Shown here one piece after another: positions 24,053 to 31,930 of a DNA stretch of 64,000 nt. The notes beneath the pieces are model-generated. The model was given only the letters and a program-made list of their open reading frames with translations, was not told the origin of the DNA and ran no database searches. Position 1 is the stretch's first letter. Each line of letters starts with the position of its first letter. This DNA comes from Streptomyces piniterrae (GTDB lineage Bacteria > Actinomycetota > Actinomycetes > Streptomycetales > Streptomycetaceae): contig NZ_SUMB01000008.1 in NCBI RefSeq assembly GCF_005048155.1, positions 310,001 through 374,000 on the forward strand. Direction: 5' to 3'. Both the position numbers and the translations under genes were made by a program.

Positions 24053-24847
24053 TCAGGCGTGGGCCGGTGGTGGCGGGGCTGTGTAGTGGGCCGACGGGCC
24101 GTGGTGCTGCGGAGTGGCCAGGTGGGGGTGCAGCAGGAGGTCGTCGTCGTAATCGCCGGTGTTCTGGTGGCGGAAGGGGAGCGGGGTGGCGGTGGGGAGG
24201 GTGCGCAGGCGGTCGCGTAGGCGGGTGGCGGCGGTTTCGTAGTCGGTGGGGGTGGTGCGGTCCGCGCCGGGGATCAGGAGGGGCGGGACTACGGACATGC
24301 CGGTGTACCAGAGGGTGCCGTGCTGCAAGGGGAAGAGGAGGTCGTTGAGGTCGCCGTTGACGCCGCGCGGGCCGAGGGTGGCGGCGCGGGCTCCGGCGGT
24401 GACGATGACCATGGCGCGCTTGCCGGCCAGTTTGCCGTCGCCGTAGCGCTGTGGGCGGCCGGTGGCGGGGTCGGTGATGCCGAAGGCGAAGCCCTTGACG
24501 AAGACGCGGTCGAACCAGCCCTTGAGGATGGCCGGCATGCCGTACCACCACAGGGGGAACTGGACGATCAAGGTGTCGGCCCAGGCGAGTTTTTGCTGCT
24601 CGGAGCGGATGTCGGGGCTCAATTGGCCGGTGGCGTAGGCGCGTTCCGAGGTCTCGCCGATGAGGAGGCGGTCGGCCGGGTCGTGGGCGTAGTCGTCGGC
24701 GTCGACCACCGGGTTCCACTTCATGGCGTACAGGTCGGAGACGCGGTGTTCGTGCCCGTGGGCGTCGAGGGTGCGGAGTCCCTCGGTTTTGAGGGCGCCG
24801 CTCAGGGAGCGGTGGTCGGGGTGGGCGAACAGCCAGAGGACCTTCAT
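24053..24847 (-). CDS. NAD(P)H:quinone oxidoreductase, flavodoxin-fold
   Basis: 264 residues, FMN/FAD-dependent two-electron quinone reductase family. The N-terminal MKVLWLFAHPDHRSLSGAL is the nucleotide-binding motif. FPLWWYGMPAILKGWFDRVF is the conserved substrate/flavin segment, and GTLWYTGM lies near the C-terminal third. The last 60 residues are a Pro/His-rich extension beyond the usual family length. The ATG at 24847 lies 72 bp from the divergent AraC-type regulator, which probably controls it. Confidence 0.88.
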   Translation of the reverse strand: MKVLWLFAHPDHRSLSGALKTEGLRTLDAHGHEHRVSDLYAMKWNPVVDADDYAHDPADRLLIGETSERAYATGQLSPDIRSEQQKLAWADTLIVQFPLWWYGMPAILKGWFDRVFVKGFAFGITDPATGRPQRYGDGKLAGKRAMVIVTAGARAATLGPRGVNGDLNDLLFPLQHGTLWYTGMSVVPPLLIPGADRTTPTDYETAATRLRDRLRTLPTATPLPFRHQNTGDYDDDLLLHPHLATPQHHGPSAHYTAPPPPAHA

Positions 24848-24919
24848 GGCGTCCACTCTCGGGGTGGGCGGGGGCGGCGTACGAGTGGCCGGATGGCCAT
24901 GATGTGCAAGGATCGGGCC

Positions 24920-25987
24920 ATGATGGCTGGCAGTGGCAGTGGCAGCGGGGTTTCGGTTTCCGGTTCGGGGTCGGAGGCGTCCGGGGGCTTGCGGCGGCAC
25001 CGGGTTGCGGTGCTGGTGCGGCATGGTCTGCTGCCGATCGAGGTGGGGATCGTGCACCGGATCTTCGGGGAGGCCAGGTCGGCGTCCGGGGAGTGGCTGT
25101 ACGAGGTGGTGACCTGCGCGCTGGAGCCGGGGGAGGTGCGTACGGACGCGGATTTCACGCTGAATGTGGCGCACGGGGCGGAGGCGCTGGAGGAGGCGGA
25201 CACGGTCGTGCTGCCGGCTTCCGGGGTGGACTACGACCCGGGCACGGAGCGGAGCGCCGGGCGGCTGAGTCCGACGATGGCCGACGCGCTGCGGCGGATC
25301 CGGCCGGGGACGCGGATCGCGTCGATCTGTACGGGGGCGTTCGTGCTGGCCGCCGCGGGTCTGCTGGACGGGCGGCGGGCCACGACCCACTGGCGGTCGG
25401 TGGACGACTTCCGCCGGCTGTTTCCGGCGGTCGAGCTGGATGCGGACGTGCTGTACACGGACGAGGGGGATGTGCTGACGGCGGCCGGGGTCGCCTCCGG
25501 GATCGACCTGTGTCTGCACATGATCCGGTGCGATCACGGTGCGGCGGTGGCCAACGACGTGGCCCGGCGGACGGTCGTGCCGCCGCACCGGGAGGGCGGC
25601 CAGGCGCAGTACATCCGGCGGCCGGTGCCGGAGCCGCAGGCGTCCTCGACGGGCACCGCGCGGGCGTGGGCGCTGGAGCATCTGGACCGGCCGCTGAGCC
25701 TGCGGGAGCTGGCGGCGCGGGAGTCGATGAGCGTACGGACCTTCACCCGGCGCTTCCGGGAGGAGGTCGGCATCTCGCCGCTCCAGTGGCTGACGCAGCA
25801 ACGGATCGAACGGGCACGGCAGTTGCTGGAGGAGACGGATCTGACCGTGGACCGGATCGCGGCCGAGGCGGGCTTCGGCACGGCGGCTTCACTGCGGCTG
25901 CATCTGCACTCGGCGCTGGGCGTCTCGCCGCGGGCCTATCGGAGCACGTTCCGGGGGCCGGGGGTGGAGCTGACGGTGGTGTCGTAG
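24920..25987 (+). CDS. GlxA-type AraC-family transcriptional regulator
   Basis: 355 residues. The N-terminal DJ-1/PfpI-like domain (about 20-205) has RHRVAVLVRHGLLPIEVGIV and the nucleophile-elbow-like ASICTGAFVLAAAG. The C-terminal AraC double helix-turn-helix (about 245-345) has LRELAARESMSVRTFTRRF and VDRIAAEAGFGTAASLRLH. I chose ATG 24920, which has AAGGA 7 bp upstream; ATGs at 24899 and 24902 are also in frame. Divergent from the quinone reductase over a 72-bp gap, so a shared promoter under its control is likely. Confidence 0.88.
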   Translation: MMAGSGSGSGVSVSGSGSEASGGLRRHRVAVLVRHGLLPIEVGIVHRIFGEARSASGEWLYEVVTCALEPGEVRTDADFTLNVAHGAEALEEADTVVLPASGVDYDPGTERSAGRLSPTMADALRRIRPGTRIASICTGAFVLAAAGLLDGRRATTHWRSVDDFRRLFPAVELDADVLYTDEGDVLTAAGVASGIDLCLHMIRCDHGAAVANDVARRTVVPPHREGGQAQYIRRPVPEPQASSTGTARAWALEHLDRPLSLRELAARESMSVRTFTRRFREEVGISPLQWLTQQRIERARQLLEETDLTVDRIAAEAGFGTAASLRLHLHSALGVSPRAYRSTFRGPGVELTVVS

Positions 25988-26095
25988 GGGCGCATGGGGT
26001 GGGGGTACGGGCGGGGCCGTCGTGGGGTGGCTCCGCGGTCGTGGGCTCTGCGGTGGGGTGGGGGCGTTGTCAGTGGCCGGTCGTACGCTGATTGT

Positions 26096-27055
26096 GTGTG
26101 GCGATGTACGGGACCGCGCTGGTCAGGTGGCGGATCGGGGCCGGCGGACGGATATGCGCAGGGGCTCGGCTGGTACTGCGCCGAGCGGAGCGAGGAGCGG
26201 GTGAGTCCGCTCCCCGTGGGCAAGGCGCTGGCGTTCGCCGTCCAGGGGGAGCGGCGCTGTCTCGGGGTGCGGCGGGCCGGCCGCTGGATCGTGTGCCCGT
26301 ACGGGGCGGCGCTCGACGGCGCGAGCGCGAAGGACCAGTGCGCGCGGTGCGCCCAGCTGGACCGGTCGCGTTCCGTCGCGGCCGACACCATGGCCGATGA
26401 TCCGCGCCCGTACGGGGTGTATCTGGCGTACTTCGGTCCCGGGCTCGTCAAGGTCGGGATCACGGCCGCCGAGCGCGGGCCGGCGCGCCTGGTGGAGCAG
26501 GGAGCGGTGGCGTACGCGTGGCTGGGGCGTGGGCCGTTGATGGCGGCGCGGCGGGCGGAGGCGTTGCTGGGGAGTGCGCTGGCGGTGCCGGACCGGCTCG
26601 GGAAGGCGGCCAAGCGGGCGGCACGCGGAGCGCTGCCGCCGCTGGCCGAGCGGGTGGGTGAACTCGCTCAACTGCATGGCAGGGCACGGGAGTTGGCCGG
26701 ATGGCCGGAGACTCTGGAGCCGGCGGAGTTCGCCTGCGAGGACCATACGGAGCTCTTCGGGCTGGACCGTGTCCCGGCGGGCGCGGCGGAGCTGGGCGGG
26801 ATGACGGCGGGGGCGGAGATCGTGGGGGAGGTGGTGGCCGGGGTCGGGTCGGATGTGTATATGCGGCTGCGGCTGGCGGGGGACGTCGCTGACGGCGGGG
26901 GCGGCGGCAGGGGTGAGGGCGAGGTTGCGGTGTTGGATGGCCGGGTTCTGTCGGGGTGGGTTCTGGGGGCGGCCTCGGGGCGGGTGACCACGGTCCCGGT
27001 TCGCTGCGCTCGGCCCGGGCCGGTTTTGGATTCGCCGGGGTTGTGGGGAGCTTGA
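26096..27055 (+). CDS. DUF2797-family protein
   Basis: 319 residues from GTG 26096 (VWRCTGPRWSGG), the conserved N-terminal motif. Other features are SPLPVGKALAFAV, a cysteine set CPYG...CARC possibly binding zinc, and YGVYLAYFGPGLVKVGITAA, which resembles a GIY-YIG-like segment (YGVYLAYF ... VKVGIT). Family function is unknown to me. The C-terminal 70 residues are Gly-rich and variable. TACGCT lies just before the GTG, so a leaderless start is possible; in-frame codons further upstream look non-conserved. Confidence 0.75.
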   Translation: MWRCTGPRWSGGGSGPADGYAQGLGWYCAERSEERVSPLPVGKALAFAVQGERRCLGVRRAGRWIVCPYGAALDGASAKDQCARCAQLDRSRSVAADTMADDPRPYGVYLAYFGPGLVKVGITAAERGPARLVEQGAVAYAWLGRGPLMAARRAEALLGSALAVPDRLGKAAKRAARGALPPLAERVGELAQLHGRARELAGWPETLEPAEFACEDHTELFGLDRVPAGAAELGGMTAGAEIVGEVVAGVGSDVYMRLRLAGDVADGGGGGRGEGEVAVLDGRVLSGWVLGAASGRVTTVPVRCARPGPVLDSPGLWGA

Positions 27056-27085
27056 GTCGATTCGCCGCGGTGGGGGCGGGCCGGC

Positions 27086-27625
27086 TCAGGTCAAGCGCAG
27101 CGAGCCCGCAGCCAGATGGCCGATCGACTCGCGGAGGGCTGCCAGGGTCGCCTCGTCCGTGACGCGTTCCGTGGTGGGGTCGATCTTCGGGCCGATGGCG
27201 GGGATTTCCAGGCAGGCGGCCGCGATGACGTCGCCGGTCATCATGCGCAGGGTCTCGCGGAGTTGGGCATTGGCGTGGTCGCCGCCGGTGGGGAACGGCG
27301 AGGCGGTGATCACCGCGACCGGCTTGTGGACGCATTCGCCGCTGCTGACCAGCCAGTCGAGGGCGTTCTTGAGGACGCCGGGGACGCCGTGCGCGTATTC
27401 GGGGCTGACGATGAGGAGGGCGTCGGCGGCCGCGACGGCGGTGCGTAGGGCGGCGACGGGGGCGGGGGGTGTGGCGTCCTCGCCGTCCAGGTCCGGATTG
27501 AAGTGGGGGAGGGCGCCGACGTCCGCGATGGCGGTGGTGCCGTCGACGAGGTCCAGGGCGGAGCGCAGCACCGCGCCGTTGGAGGAGCGGGCCCGGAGGC
27601 TGCCGGAGAGGGCGAGGAGTCTCAT
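27086..27625 (-). CDS. NADPH-dependent FMN reductase
   Basis: 179 residues with the FMN_red flavodoxin-like fold. MRLLALSGSLRARSSNGAV holds the GS(L/T)R phosphate-binding loop, and SPEYAHGVPGVLKNALDWL is the family's signature flavin loop. It reduces FMN, or a quinone or azo substrate, with NADPH in the cytosol. It stands alone, convergent with the DUF2797 gene and divergent from the two-component operon. Confidence 0.9.
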   Translation of the reverse strand: MRLLALSGSLRARSSNGAVLRSALDLVDGTTAIADVGALPHFNPDLDGEDATPPAPVAALRTAVAAADALLIVSPEYAHGVPGVLKNALDWLVSSGECVHKPVAVITASPFPTGGDHANAQLRETLRMMTGDVIAAACLEIPAIGPKIDPTTERVTDEATLAALRESIGHLAAGSLRLT

Positions 27626-27904
27626 GCCGCGACGGTACGGGGTGATGTGGGGGGTGGGAGGGGCAGGGTGGCCGTCCGGTGAGTGCCTGCCAGGCGCGGG
27701 CTGTTGGGCGTTATTGCTGGTCAGGGCGATTGTCAGTGGTGGGTGCGATGCTGAGGGAGTGCTGATCGGTATGGGCCGCGCGGGGGGCGGCCCAGGCCGG
27801 TCGCACGAAAAGTGGCAGGGAAAGCCGCACGGAACATGGCTGGTGGGGCGGGGAGTTGGACGGGCCAGGGGCCGGAGGGCTGAGGAAGGGCCGGGGGAGG
27901 GTGA
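27626..27904. other. Divergent intergenic region upstream of the two-component operon
   Basis: Together with the operator repeats at 27905-27964 this forms a 342-bp gap between the FMN reductase and the response regulator genes. It should hold both promoters. Short frames here look non-coding. Confidence 0.4.
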
Positions 27905-27964
27905 TTCTCAGGAGATTCACAGGTAGCGGAAAGGGAGCTCTCAGGGGGGCGGGCCACGCTCAGG
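27905..27964 (+). promoter_or_regulatory. OmpR-type direct repeats upstream of the response regulator
   Basis: TTCTCAGG at 27905, TTCACAGG at 27916 and CTCTCAGG at 27938 are spaced 11 and 22 bp apart, i.e. on one helix face. CGCTCAGG follows at 27957. OmpR/PhoB-family dimers bind direct repeats of this period. The site ends 4 bp before the ATG at 27968, suggesting autoregulation. Confidence 0.6.
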
Positions 27965-27967
27965 GGC

Positions 27968-28792
27968 ATGACCATGACTCCGTCGTTCGCTGCGTCGTCC
28001 CCTTACTCGGCCGGACTCGCGTCCGGTCGCTCGACGGGCTCCGGCTCCCGGGGCGGTGCGGCGCGGGAGCCCGGGAAGCGGCCTGAGTTGTCGCGGGCGG
28101 ACGGCAGCCCGGTGCGGGTGCTCGTCGTGGATGACGAGTCCTCGCTCGCCGATCTGCTGTCGCTGGCGCTGCGCTACGAGGGCTGGGACATCCGCTCGGA
28201 GGGGGACGGTGCGGGCGCGCTGCGCTGTGCGCGGAGCTGGCGGCCGGATGCGGTGCTGCTCGATGTGATGCTGCCGGATATGGACGGGCTGACGGTGCTG
28301 GGGCGGCTGCGGCGCGAACTGCCGGACGTACCGGTGCTGTTCCTGACCGCCAAGGACGCGGTCGAGGACCGCATCGCGGGGCTGACGGCGGGTGGCGACG
28401 ACTATGTCACCAAGCCGTTCAGCCTGGAGGAGGTGGTGGCCCGGCTGCGTGGGCTGCTGCGCCGTGCGGGGGCGGCCGCCGCGCGGAGCGAATCGCTGCT
28501 CACGGTGGGCGATCTGGTGCTCGACGAGGACAGCCACGAGGTGTGGCGGGGCGGTCAGGAGATCCATCTGACGGCGACCGAGTTCGAGTTGCTGCGGTAT
28601 CTGATGCGGAATCCGCGGCGGGTGCTGAGCAAGACCCAGATCCTGGACCGGGTCTGGAGTTACGACTTCGGCGGCCAGGCCAATGTCGTCGAGCTGTATA
28701 TCTCGTATCTGCGGCGGAAGATCGACGCGGGGCGCGAGCCGATGATTCACACCCGGCGTGGTGCGGGGTATCTGATCAAGCCGGGCGGGTAG
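27968..28792 (+). CDS. OmpR/PhoB-family response regulator
   Basis: 274 residues. A 45-residue Ser/Gly-rich N-terminal extension precedes the receiver (VRVLVVDDESSLADLL; phospho-acceptor Asp99 in VLLDVMLPD; Lys in DYVTKPFS). The C-terminal winged helix has TATEFELLRYLMRNPRRVLS and YISYLRRKID. It should bind the 11-bp-phased repeats upstream. The kinase gene starts 4 bp after its stop. A start further inside, nearer the receiver, cannot be excluded, because the first 40 residues are poorly conserved in character. Confidence 0.92.
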   Translation: MTMTPSFAASSPYSAGLASGRSTGSGSRGGAAREPGKRPELSRADGSPVRVLVVDDESSLADLLSLALRYEGWDIRSEGDGAGALRCARSWRPDAVLLDVMLPDMDGLTVLGRLRRELPDVPVLFLTAKDAVEDRIAGLTAGGDDYVTKPFSLEEVVARLRGLLRRAGAAAARSESLLTVGDLVLDEDSHEVWRGGQEIHLTATEFELLRYLMRNPRRVLSKTQILDRVWSYDFGGQANVVELYISYLRRKIDAGREPMIHTRRGAGYLIKPGG

Positions 28793-28796
28793 CGGG

Positions 28797-30569
28797 ATGC
28801 TGGGTTCTCCCGCCGGGGGCCATGCCCAGGGCTCTGACGGCCAGGGTTCTGAGAGCCTCCCTGAGGCTCCCCCCGCCCCTGACCCCGTCACTCCTCCCGT
28901 CGCTGTCCCTGAGCGTGCCTCCGCCCCCGCTCCTCGACGGCGCTGGTCGTTGCGGACTCGGCTCGTCGTGTCGGCGGTGGCGCTGATCGCCGTGGTCGGG
29001 ACGGTGATCGCCGCGGTCACCACCATCGCGCTGCACTCCCAGCTACAGGGCCAGTTGGACAAGCAGTTGAAGGGATCCGTCGACCGCTCCCACGAGCCGA
29101 AGCCGCACGCCCCTCTCCTGGGGTACGGCCCCGACTTCGTGGTGATGCCCGGCATGCCCCTCGGGACGGTGGGTGCGCGGGTCGGGCTCGACGGGGGGCT
29201 CGAGGGCGGGGCGAAGAGCAAGAGCGCGGCCAGTCGTACGCCTGAAGATCATCTGGAGCGGCTGAGCGGGACGCAGACCGCGGCCCTGGACTCCGTGCCG
29301 CGGGACGGTCGGCCGCACACCGCCGAGCTGCCCGGTCTGGGCGACTACCGCGTGCAGTACGCCAAGGACGGCTCCCTGGTGCTCGGGCTGCCGCTCGGCA
29401 AGGTGCAGGAGACTGTCGGCACGCTCGTCCTCGTCGAGGTGTGTGTGACGGGCGCCGGGCTGCTCGCCGCCGGGATCGCGGGCGCCGCCATGGTCGGTAT
29501 CGCGCTGCGGCCGCTGCGCCGGGTCGCGGCCACCGCCACCCGTGTGTCCGAACTCCCCCTCCACCAGGGCGAGGTGGCGCTGCACGTCCGGGTGCCGGCG
29601 GCCGAGGCGGATGCGCGTACGGAGGTGGGGCAGGTCGGCGCGGCGCTGAACCGGATGCTGGGACATGTCGGTTCGGCGCTGTCGGCGCGGCAGGAGAGTG
29701 AGACGCGGGTGCGCCGCTTCGTCGCCGATGCCAGCCATGAGCTGCGGACCCCCCTGGCGTCGATCCGCGGCTATGCCGAGCTGACCCGGCGCGGGCAGGA
29801 GCAGCCGGGGCCGGCGACCCGGCACGCTCTGGGCCGTATCGAGTCCGAGGCGGAGCGGATGACGGGGCTGGTGGAGGATCTGCTGCTGCTCGCCCGGCTC
29901 GATTCCGGACGCCCGCTCTCGTACGAGAGCACTGATCTCTCGCCGCTGGTGGTGGATGCGGTAAGCGATGCGCGGGCCGCCGGCCCCGGCCACCGGTGGC
30001 GTCTGGAGCTGCCCGATGAGCCCGCGCTGGTACGCGGGGATGCCGGGCGGCTGCACCAGATTCTGGTGAACCTGCTGGCCAACGCCCGTACGCATACGCC
30101 CGAGGGGACCACGGTGACCGCCGGGGTGCGGAAGGTGGGCGACGGGTCCGCCGTCCGCCTGGAGGTGCGGGACGACGGGCCCGGCATCCCGCCCGATCTT
30201 CTCCCGCATGTCTTCGAACGCTTCGCCCGCGGCGACGCGTCCCGCTCGCGCGCCGCCGGGAGCACCGGCCTCGGCCTCGCCATCGTGCAGGCCGTGGTCA
30301 CCGCGCACGGCGGCACGGTCGGAGTCGACAGCGTCCCGGGGCGGACGGTCTTCGGGGTGACCCTTCCGGTGGCCGCGAGCCCGGAGACGCGGGCCGTGAG
30401 CCCGGAAGCGCGGGTCGCGAGCCCGGAGACGCGAGTGGCGCCTCCGCAGACACCAGCCGTACGTCCACAGGCACCAGCCGTACGTCCGCAAGCGCCCGCC
30501 GTACCTCCGCAGGCGCCTCACCCACACCCACACTCACAGCCCAGCCACAGCCTCACCACACAGAGGTGA
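28797..30569 (+). CDS. Sensor histidine kinase, partner of the upstream regulator
   Basis: 590 residues. A transmembrane helix (about 44-68), an extracytoplasmic sensor loop, a second helix (about 215-240) and a HAMP-like linker are followed by HisKA with His314 in DASHELRTPLASIRG. The ATPase domain has an N-box (NLLANARTHTP), G1 (DDGPGI) and G2 (STGLGLAIVQ). All catalytic motifs are intact. The last 60 residues are a repetitive Pro/Gln/Ala tail (units like AVRPQAP and ASPETR) that looks disordered. Its stop overlaps the next start (GTGA), so it is coupled to the glycosyltransferase genes. Confidence 0.92.
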   Translation: MLGSPAGGHAQGSDGQGSESLPEAPPAPDPVTPPVAVPERASAPAPRRRWSLRTRLVVSAVALIAVVGTVIAAVTTIALHSQLQGQLDKQLKGSVDRSHEPKPHAPLLGYGPDFVVMPGMPLGTVGARVGLDGGLEGGAKSKSAASRTPEDHLERLSGTQTAALDSVPRDGRPHTAELPGLGDYRVQYAKDGSLVLGLPLGKVQETVGTLVLVEVCVTGAGLLAAGIAGAAMVGIALRPLRRVAATATRVSELPLHQGEVALHVRVPAAEADARTEVGQVGAALNRMLGHVGSALSARQESETRVRRFVADASHELRTPLASIRGYAELTRRGQEQPGPATRHALGRIESEAERMTGLVEDLLLLARLDSGRPLSYESTDLSPLVVDAVSDARAAGPGHRWRLELPDEPALVRGDAGRLHQILVNLLANARTHTPEGTTVTAGVRKVGDGSAVRLEVRDDGPGIPPDLLPHVFERFARGDASRSRAAGSTGLGLAIVQAVVTAHGGTVGVDSVPGRTVFGVTLPVAASPETRAVSPEARVASPETRVAPPQTPAVRPQAPAVRPQAPAVPPQAPHPHPHSQPSHSLTTQR

Positions 30570-31930
30570 CAGCGCGGCTGGCGAGTGTCGTCCGCATGAC
30601 GATGACACAGCCGGCCCGCACTCCACTGGGCTCCCTGCCGCCACGCGAGCATCTGCGCCTCGGCCAGATCGAGACGGTTCTCGACATCGTGATCCCCGTC
30701 TACAACGAGGAGACCGACCTCGAACCCTGCGTGCGACGGCTGCACTCGCACCTGACCCGCACCTTCCCGTACGGCTTCCGGATCACCATCGCCGACAACG
30801 CGAGCACGGACCGTACGCCGGAGGTCGCCGCCCTGCTCGACGATGCGATCGACGAGGTCACGGCCGTACGGCTGGAGCAGAAGGGCCGCGGGCGGGCGCT
30901 GCGCACCGTATGGACGCTGTCCGAAGCGCCGGTGCTGGCCTATATGGACGTCGATCTGTCCACCGACCTGAACGCGCTGCTGCCGCTGGTCGCGCCGCTG
31001 ATCTCCGGCCACTCCGACCTGGCCATCGGCTCCCGGCTGGCCCGCAGTTCGCGGGTCGTTCGCGGCCCCAAGCGCGAGTTCGTCTCCCGCACCTACAACC
31101 TCATCCTGCGCGGCTCGCTCGCCGCCCGGTTTTCCGACGCGCAGTGCGGATTCAAGGCGGTCCGCGGCGATGTCGCCGAGCGCCTGCTGCCGATGGTCGA
31201 GGACACGGGCTGGTTCTTCGACACCGAGATGCTGGTGCTGGCGGAGCGGGCCGGGCTGCGCATCCATGAGGTTCCGGTGGACTGGGTCGACGACCCGGAC
31301 AGCACCGTGCATATCGTCCGTACCGCCGCCGACGACCTCAAGGGCGTCTGGCGGGTGGGGCGGGCGCTGGCGACCGGCGCGCTCCCGCTGGACCGGCTGG
31401 CCCGGCCCTTCGGCGACGATCCCCGGGACCGTGAGCTGACCGGTGTGCCGGGCGGGCTCGCCCGTCAGCTCGTCGGCTTCTGCGTCGTCGGGGCGCTCAG
31501 CACGCTGCTCTATCTCGCGCTCTACTCCGTCTTCCGGCTGGGCATCGGGCCCCAACTCGCCAATGCCGCCGCCCTGTTGCTGTCGGCCGTCATCAATACG
31601 GCCGCCAACCGGCGGCTGACCTTCGGTGTACGGGGGCGGGGCCGGGCGGTCCGCCATCAGGCGCAGGGGCTGGTGGTCTTCGCCATCGGGCTCGCCCTCA
31701 CCAGCGGCTCGCTCGCGGCCCTGGAGGCAGCGGCCGACACGGCCTCGCAAGGCACCGAACTCGCGGTGCTGGTCACCGCCAACCTCGCGGCGACGGTGCT
31801 GCGGTTCCTGCTCTTCCGCGCCTGGGTCTTCCCGGACGCGGAGCGGCGAGAGGGCCACCGGGACGACACCGGAGAACCGCACCAGGCCGCCCGGCACCAG
31901 CAGAACCACCCCACCAGGAGCGCCCGATGA
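30566..31930 (+). CDS. GT2 glycosyltransferase with C-terminal GtrA membrane domain
   Basis: 454 residues from GTG 30566 (overlapping the kinase stop) or, less certainly, ATG 30596. The GT-A domain (about 35-270) has DIVIPVYNEETDLEPCVRRL, the nucleotide-sugar motif YMDVDLSTDL and QCGFKAVRGD, as in dolichyl/polyprenyl-phosphate mannose or glucose synthases. The C-terminal GtrA domain (about 305-430) adds four membrane helices. It likely charges polyprenyl phosphate with a sugar for the following GT39 enzyme, as in Bacillus YkcC/YkcB-type pairs. Overlaps the next gene by 4 bp (ATGA). Confidence 0.88.
   Translation: MTARLASVVRMTMTQPARTPLGSLPPREHLRLGQIETVLDIVIPVYNEETDLEPCVRRLHSHLTRTFPYGFRITIADNASTDRTPEVAALLDDAIDEVTAVRLEQKGRGRALRTVWTLSEAPVLAYMDVDLSTDLNALLPLVAPLISGHSDLAIGSRLARSSRVVRGPKREFVSRTYNLILRGSLAARFSDAQCGFKAVRGDVAERLLPMVEDTGWFFDTEMLVLAERAGLRIHEVPVDWVDDPDSTVHIVRTAADDLKGVWRVGRALATGALPLDRLARPFGDDPRDRELTGVPGGLARQLVGFCVVGALSTLLYLALYSVFRLGIGPQLANAAALLLSAVINTAANRRLTFGVRGRGRAVRHQAQGLVVFAIGLALTSGSLAALEAAADTASQGTELAVLVTANLAATVLRFLLFRAWVFPDAERREGHRDDTGEPHQAARHQQNHPTRSAR

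Noticed and set aside
23935..24348. Plus-strand open frame overlapping the fMet terminator and the quinone reductase
   Set aside because: Gly/Arg/Cys-rich antisense translation with no ribosome site, overlapping a textbook terminator.
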